A stretch of 51,388 nt of DNA from Ministeria vibrans ATCC 50519 (lineage: Eukaryota; Opisthokonta; Filasterea): positions 126,639 through 178,026 of the forward strand of contig CALSCP010001674.1 in NCBI GenBank assembly GCA_943704425.1. The letters run 5' to 3'. Shown here piece after piece: positions 46,344-51,388 of this stretch; within the stretch, counting starts at the first letter, position 1; each line of letters opens with the position of its first letter. The notes below the pieces were generated by a model. The model worked only from the letters and a program-made list of their open reading frames with translations, was not told the DNA's origin and made no database searches. The position numbers were made by a program, and so were the translations under genes.

Positions 46344-47330
46344 ATGGAGAAGGAAGTCGCGAAAACGATGAAGCGCATTCGCAAGAGTGTCGGCGTTGCG
46401 GAGCCAACGGGGAGCGGGGGCGCAGGCGTTGCGGGCACGGCGCCCAAGGATAAGGTTGTGGCGTCGTTGCTTCACGAGTGTGAGACGCTCGTCCGGCAGC
46501 ACATTCGCTCGCGCGAGGACGCCACGCGCGCCTCGTCGCTCGCCAGCGACCTCAAGGACCAAATGGACAGAGAAATGAAGCAGGCCAACGAGTCGAGTCG
46601 TGAGCTGCGTGCCGCTCAAGCGCAGGTGGCCGTTTTGGAGCGGCGCGACGAACATCAGCGCAATCTCATTGATGCTCTTGAAAAGTGTCGCGAACAGAGC
46701 GACGCACTCATGTCGGTGCGCGAGGAGGAGATGTTGAGGTTGAAGGAGATCAGTGGCAAACAGCTGGAGACGTTTCAGGAGCAGCTGGACTCGGTCATTG
46801 GCGAAAAGGACGCGCGCATTGAAAAGATGCGCTCGCTCATCGAGCAACAGTCGTCGCTGTACGGCGAAACCATGACTGGCAAAGAGGCCGAAGTGTCGGC
46901 GACGCGTGATGCACTGGAGATGTTTCAGAAACGCTGTGAAGACTCGGAAAAGCTTCTGGTGCTGCAGCAACAACACATTACAATGCGCGACTCGCAACTC
47001 GAGGAATGTCGCCAAGTCATTGAAAAGTGCCAAGAGACTCTGGGGAAACAGGCTGAGGCGCTCACGCTGGTCCGCGAACGCGCCAATCGCGACGCAGCCG
47101 CACGCGAAACAGCCGAAACACGTGCCACCATGATGAGCGCACAGCTCAAGGTGATGCAGCCCGAGCTGGAGCGCGCCTCGGGACTCTCGTCGCTCTGTAA
47201 GAAGCTTCAGGAGCAACTTGTGGTGACACGACGTGAGCTCAAGGCTCTCAAAGAGGCAGGGGCCTCGGCGGAGCCACAGTCGCAAAGCGAAATAGACAAC
47301 GAGGAGAGCACACAAACCAAGACCGAGTGA
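46344..47330 (+). CDS. Coiled-coil protein of unknown function
   Basis: A single-exon frame of 328 residues with ATG at 46344 shortly after an AT-rich leader. After a basic, Gly/Ala-rich N-terminus, nearly all of residues 35-305 is continuous heptad-like helix rich in Glu, Gln, Lys, Arg and Leu (ALEKCREQSDALMSVREEEM, LSSLCKKLQEQLVVTRRELK). The tail is acidic. The LSSLCKKLQ piece is slightly like the LCRELQ segment of taxilins, but coiled coils are easily confused. No membrane span or catalytic motif is seen. The antisense strand is also open for 334 codons, a side effect of codon bias here. It is convergent with the beta-galactosidase gene, with 44 bp between the two stops. Confidence 0.7.
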   Translation: MEKEVAKTMKRIRKSVGVAEPTGSGGAGVAGTAPKDKVVASLLHECETLVRQHIRSREDATRASSLASDLKDQMDREMKQANESSRELRAAQAQVAVLERRDEHQRNLIDALEKCREQSDALMSVREEEMLRLKEISGKQLETFQEQLDSVIGEKDARIEKMRSLIEQQSSLYGETMTGKEAEVSATRDALEMFQKRCEDSEKLLVLQQQHITMRDSQLEECRQVIEKCQETLGKQAEALTLVRERANRDAAARETAETRATMMSAQLKVMQPELERASGLSSLCKKLQEQLVVTRRELKALKEAGASAEPQSQSEIDNEESTQTKTE

Positions 47331-47374
47331 AACATTGCCTGTTGTAGTTTAATTTTTTATTTGTCTCACAGTTC

Positions 47375-49140
47375 TCAAGTGCACAACGAGAGACAAGCAC
47401 CATCCATCTTGGTGGTGATGTGTGCCGAGTCCGCATCGACCACAAATTGCTGGTTGTCACCGCCATTGCACGCGTATGTCTCAACCGACGCGCCATTAGT
47501 TGTCACATGGGACCTTTGTATGAGTGAGTGAGTGTGTGAGTGAGTGGGACATATGAGGGTGCGTGTGTTTGTGTGTCTTTGTGGTGTGTGTCAGTGACAC
47601 TGCTTGTTGCTGTCCTTACGTGATGTCGAGGCAACGGCCGGTTGTGCCGAGGGTGAAGGCGAGCTTGGAGGCGTCATAGACAAAGTGCTGGTTATCATTG
47701 GAGGGATCGCACTTGGCGAGGGAGACGGCGGGAGAACCCGATTGGGGGTCCTTGGCCGGGCCCGACTGGAGACAGAGAGTAGGGTCGGTGGTGAGGGCAA
47801 TGGCCGAGGGGTAGACTGTCCAGCGCTGGGTGCGGTTGAGGGCGGGCGAGCACGACCACATGGCCGCGAGGTTGGCGGGGGCCGGTGGGGCGGCGGTGGG
47901 CGAGCACGGCTGGCCGGTGTAGTAAAGGGGCCCGTCGCGGAAGGAGATCGAGTAGGACGATGTGTTAGCATGATCGAGCTCGAAGAGAAGAATCTCATTC
48001 GCGCCCGGGCGCAAGAGGGGCGCGGGGACGTAAAAGGCGTGCTGAGGGCCCTTGGACTCCCAGTAGCGGCCGAGCAGAGCGCCATTGACCCACATGTAGC
48101 CCTTGTTCCAGCCAGCGGGAACAAGATAGGTGTCTGCACGGGCGGCGTCAGTGGACAGCTCGAGGGTTGCCTGGTAGAAGGCAGGAACGGTCGAGGCGGT
48201 AGACGGACTCAGGGGCGCAAAGGGCAGCTGGCTGATCTGAGAGCGGTCGAGAGGGATGCGCAGGGCGGTCCAATCGCCAATCAGAGCTGTTCCGTTGGCC
48301 GTCACCGACTCGGTGATGCCCTTTGGATCAAACATTTGACGACCATAGTTGAGATGGCCCATTCCCTCCACCAGCAAATGTATCTGCAGCGTTGTGCCGC
48401 TCTGGGGCACACCAAAGGTCAGCGAATTACCAGTGGGGCGAAAGAGGGTGCCCTCAAGAACGCCGTTAATATAGACACGAGCGTAGTCGTGAAGCTCATT
48501 AAGCGCGAGCGTGAGGGTGCCGGCGGGGCAGTCTTCAAGCGTGTGCTTGTACAGCATGAGCCCGTGCGGCTGGTCAAACATCTCCATGGGCTGGGGGCTG
48601 GGCAGGCCGGTGATGGGCGGCGGAAAGGCAACGGGCAGGGCGTCGTCAAGGGTCACGTACGAGTGGAAGGTGACGGACGGATGTGCAACGGCAATGGGCG
48701 AAGGGTCTTCGGCGGGAAAGGCCGGCGATGGAAACCACTTTGCGAGGGTGTTGCGCACCGCCTCGTACTTGTCCTTGCCATCCGATCCATACCCGTGCGT
48801 GCCACCCTCGGCCAGCGGTGAATCGTAGTCGTAGCTGGTGATATCAGGCTGGAAGGAGGCCCCCCCGCCATTGGCACCCGCATAGAATTCAAAGTTGGTG
48901 CCGCCCAGTCCCATGTACAGCGCAAAGGACCCGTTGTGCTGCAGAACCGAGTCAATGCCATTGGCCAGACCTCCCGAGCTTGTGTTGGCCATCTGCTCGC
49001 CCCAATGCGTAAGCCAGCCTGAGTAGAACTCGCTCACTTGGAAGAAGAAAAGAACCAAGACAACGGTTAGACGTATGCAAACATAATAACATAATAAAAT
49101 AAAATTATAATAATAATTATTATTATTATTATTAGTATTA

Positions 49141-49174
<34 letters not shown>

Positions 49175-49212
49175 TAATAATAATAATAATAATGATAATA
49201 ATAATAATAATG

Positions 49213-49269
<57 letters not shown>

Positions 49270-50261
49270 TAATAAAATAATAATAATGATAAGAATGGTT
49301 ATCGTTTTAAAAGGTCTACCAAAATTAGGACTCTTTCCGGGAACATTGAACTGCTTTTGAGCATTAAAAGAGACCATAGGATCTGATCCAGGACCAAAAT
49401 CACCAACAGTGTAGACGGCGTCGCCCTTGAGCGAGCCATGGAGCATGTAGTTAGCGTTGCCGCCGTCGGTTGTGTACAGGACGACGTTGGGGCCGAGATG
49501 TTTGCGGGCCACCGAGACCAGATGCTCCATGTACTTCTTGTCGAGTGGGTTGCCGTCAACGTTGCCGTACGAGCCGAACTCGTTCTCAACCTGGACCATA
49601 GCAATGGGACCGCCATTCTCCACAAGAAGTGGTTTCAGCTTGGGCAGCAACACGGACCACCACTCGTCTACAAGCTCAATGTACGCCTCGTCGTAGGTGC
49701 GCAGTGTCACATTGTCCTTGATAAGAAACGCCGGAAAGCCTCCAAAGTCCCATTCGCCGCAGCCGTCTAAAGAAGGCAAACGTGAGTCAAGGGACAGCGC
49801 ACAGCACAAGGCGCAGTGATGATGGCGTACAAGGGCCCGCACGAACAAGCACAAGAAGGCCCTCCTCCTGCGCCGTCCTGACAAAGTTCACAAGGTCACG
49901 GCCTCCCTCAAAGTCGACCTCGCCGCGCTGTTGGACGTGCCAGTTCCAAAATACGTACGTTTGAATGGTCTGCAGACACACACACACACACACACACAAA
50001 CACACACGAAAGAGCACATTAGAGACCACCAATGCGCGCCAATTCATCGCGCGTTACGTTGAGTCCCATGGCACGGAGTCTACGCAGCCGGTCGCGCCAG
50101 AGAGACGGGTGAATGCGTGCGTAGTGGACACAGCCGGCGCGGAGAGTGATTTCGGCACCGTTGAGCACAAACGCGTCATGGTCTAGCACAAATGAGGGCG
50201 ACGACGCAGCGCACGTTGCAAAGAATGCAGCAAGAGCAATGATCGCCGTTGAACGATGCAT
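47375..50261 (-). CDS. Secreted GH35 beta-galactosidase with C-terminal R-type lectin domain
   Basis: Five exons on the minus strand (50261-50058, 49969-49831, 49766-49320, 49036-47620, 47513-47375) give 781 residues. A signal peptide (AIIALAAFFATCAASS) leads to GH35 landmarks: INGxE-like LNGAEITLRAGCVHYARI, FWNWHVQQRGEVDFEGGRDL, LVLVRAGPYGCGEWDFGG, the acid/base Glu in MVQVENEFGSYG, and the nucleophile Glu in SEFYSGWLTHWGE, reached across the intron 49319-49037. Jelly-roll regions follow (YARVYINGVLEGTL, GYMWVNGALLGRYWE). The last 130 residues form a beta-trefoil lectin-like module with Q-x-F/W motifs (DNQHFVYDA, NQQFVVDAD) and RCLDIT. The enzyme removes terminal beta-galactose from glycans outside the cell or in a lysosome; the lectin would hold it on carbohydrate. 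The third intron is almost all (AAT)n, and the last two introns end in AAG. Confidence 0.93.
49088..49290. repeat. (AAT)n array filling beta-galactosidase intron
   Basis: About 190 bp of AAT/TGATAA triplets make up most of the intron 49319-49037. One strand is open through it as a run of Tyr/Ile codons, which is not coding. Confidence 0.9.
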
Positions 50262-50383
50262 TCTTTAAAACGTGTGTGTGAGTGTGTGTGTGTGTGCGAG
50301 TATAATTTTTAAGTTGGTCGTAAGTCGAAAAGTATTCAGTCGATGATCTTTAAACAACAATCACTTTCGTTTCATTCGTTAAG
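50262..50383. promoter_or_regulatory. Short divergent promoter, beta-galactosidase / RhoGAP-like gene
   Basis: Only 122 bp separate the two outward-facing ATG codons. It contains a (GT)n stretch (about 50271-50298). Both promoters must lie here or overlap the genes. Confidence 0.35.
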
Positions 50384-51346
50384 ATGGCTGATAATACGGA
50401 CGAGTTCCTCTTTGTCAAGGTTGATGTGCCTCAATTGCAGCGAAGCCTGACGCTCCGTGTCCGACACACCGACTCGGTCGGGTCGCTGAAGGAAATGGTA
50501 AGCAATAAGAGAGAGAGAGAGAGAAAAAAAAAAAAAAAAAAAAAAAAGCGAAAATTCAAAATCGATTTTTCGACTTAGATTCTGAACAAGGAGGCGTGCT
50601 TTCGTGGAGCGCACCACCACCAATACGGAAGTAAGTTGGGGCGGGGACGTGCGCGGCCTTCTCCTTCTTGTTATCGTTCAGTCGAAGAAGAAAAATCGAC
50701 TTTGGTTCATTTTGTCTCTTGTCACTGCGCGGAAGGAGCACGCCGCCCTGCCAGACCATTCTATGTCGCCCATGTCAACTATCCACGCCCTGTCCTTCGA
50801 GCATTCCTCTCCCAGTTTTTTTTTTTTTTTTCGCGTTGGAAGAGAGAGTGTGCAGCGTCACAACGGTTGTCCTTTTCGCGTTGGAAGAGAGAGTCATAAT
50901 AATATAATTATTATGTGTGTGAGAGAGAGAATATGTGAGAGAAAGATTATGTATGTGTGTGATGACTCTCTCTTTTAACTGACCGTCGTCTCTTACTGTT
51001 ACAGTTTTCGACGTTCGCATGGCGGCTGATCCTACCGTTGAAGGAAAGCCCGGGTGGCTGCATGACAGTGTGACCTTTGAATCGCTCAATGCAAAGCAAC
51101 ACGTAAAAAACACCATAACAGAAGCACTATTTTCCTATTATAATTGTTTTTGTTTTTGTTTTTTGTTCTTTAGTCGGTTTTTATGCTGAAGCGACGAGCG
51201 GAAAGCGTAGGTGGAACTCGTGTGGCCGACACGTTTGATCCCAGCGAAGGACCGCTGTTTGGAGCGCCGTTGGAGCGCGCAGCGACGCTCGGAAACCATC
51301 GTGGTCTGCCCATTCCCGTTGTATGCGAGAAGATTCTACAGAAAGC
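50384..51346 (+). CDS. RhoGAP-like protein, 5' part (runs off the window)
   Basis: Four exons are visible (50384-50497, 50579-50630, 51005-51102, 51174-51346), encoding about 145 residues. The N-terminus (DEFLFVKVDVPQLQRSLTLR...DSVGSLKEM) looks like a ubiquitin-like or Ras-associating fold. A linker ends in DTFDPSEGPLFGAPLERAAT..GLPIPVVCEKIL. The pattern FGxPL ... (I/L)P.vV.k.(I/C).. is how RhoGAP domains begin. An in-frame TAA follows Ala directly, but GC|GTAACA there is a donor of the type used elsewhere in the window and a pyrimidine-rich stretch follows. The gene therefore most likely continues past 51388 and completes the domain with its Arg finger. RhoGAPs switch off Rho GTPases. If TAA is the true end, the domain is cut short and inactive. 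Confidence 0.6.
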
Positions 51347-51388
51347 GTAACATTGATTCTCTCTGTATCACTTCGTTTTTCTCTCTCT

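Noticed and set aside
46311-47315. 334-codon minus-strand open frame
   Set aside because: It is antisense to the coiled-coil gene, rich in His/Leu/Cys without any motif, and has no supporting splice or start context.
47604-48821. 405-codon plus-strand open frame
   Set aside because: It is wholly antisense to the beta-galactosidase exon, whose sense frame carries clear GH35 motifs; GC-rich codon use keeps the opposite strand open.
49138-49320. Tyr/Ile-rich extension of the beta-galactosidase frame
   Set aside because: It is the (AAT)n intron read in frame; splicing at 49320/49036 restores the SEFYSGW nucleophile block.

Overview
This window is nuclear DNA from a single-celled or simple eukaryote. 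Protein genes are split by about one hundred short spliceosomal introns, mostly 50-130 bp with GT-AG ends, often with a CTAAC/TTAAC-like branch site. Exons are GC-rich, while intergenic DNA and introns are AT-rich and full of microsatellites ((ATT)n, (GA)n, (GT)n, (CAA)n, long T runs). TAA, TAG and TGA all act as stops, so the standard code applies. The gene set (TORC2 subunit, oligosaccharyltransferase subunit, mitochondrial i-AAA protease, ADP-dependent glucokinase, ERMARD, ZNG1) is broadly eukaryotic with an animal/amoeba/flagellate flavour. Nothing I can see fixes the lineage. There are no plastid genes. Several secreted hydrolases suggest a heterotroph, perhaps a phagotroph (inference).

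Layout. 137-7164 (+): an F-box protein, an ERMARD-like protein and a DHX33-like DEAH helicase. 7216-10533 (-): a 14-exon YME1/i-AAA protease, sharing a short divergent promoter with an HbrB/PRR5-like TORC2 subunit (10857-12130, +). 12131-13243: no clear gene, but WD40-like coding fragments. 13244-13853 (+): a PLAC8-family protein. 13989-15471 (-): polyubiquitin with introns inside every repeat and a probably spurious assembly gap. 16131-17256 (+): KRTCAP2. 17597-19780 (+): ADP-dependent glucokinase. 20039-21609 (-): 2-aminoethylphosphonate aminotransferase. 21898-24427 (-): a membrane-anchored phospholipase-B-like lipase with a Thr-rich heptad stalk. 24647-24967 (-): a small basic protein. 25203-28796 (+): an RCC1-HECT ubiquitin ligase. 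28876-29838 (-): a phytanoyl-CoA dioxygenase-like protein.

30367-32757 (-): a secreted GH31 enzyme with the sulfoquinovosidase signature. 33067-35329 (+): an acidic, membrane-anchored armadillo-like protein. 36037-36896 (+): a small unknown protein. 37144-38629 (+): a ZNG1/CobW GTPase. 38684-41184 (-): methylmalonate-semialdehyde dehydrogenase. 41374-43534 (+): a secretory-pathway 2-oxoglutarate oxygenase. 43852-45698 (+): a CCCH/poly-Q protein. 46344-47330 (+): a coiled-coil protein. 47375-50261 (-): a secreted GH35 beta-galactosidase with an R-type lectin tail. 50384 to the edge (+): the start of a RhoGAP-like protein.

There is no operon logic. The genes are housekeeping and catabolic neighbours, often convergent or divergent with only 50-350 bp between them. 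The most unusual biochemistry is sulfoquinovose release (GH31), C-P compound metabolism (PhnW-type aminotransferase) and a set of secreted hydrolases. The most unusual structures are the intron-bearing polyubiquitin array, repeated use of AAG 3' splice sites, a GC-AG intron, and the lipase's 147-bp higher-order repeat. All exon maps were built by eye from frame, splice signals and remembered family similarity, without database search.
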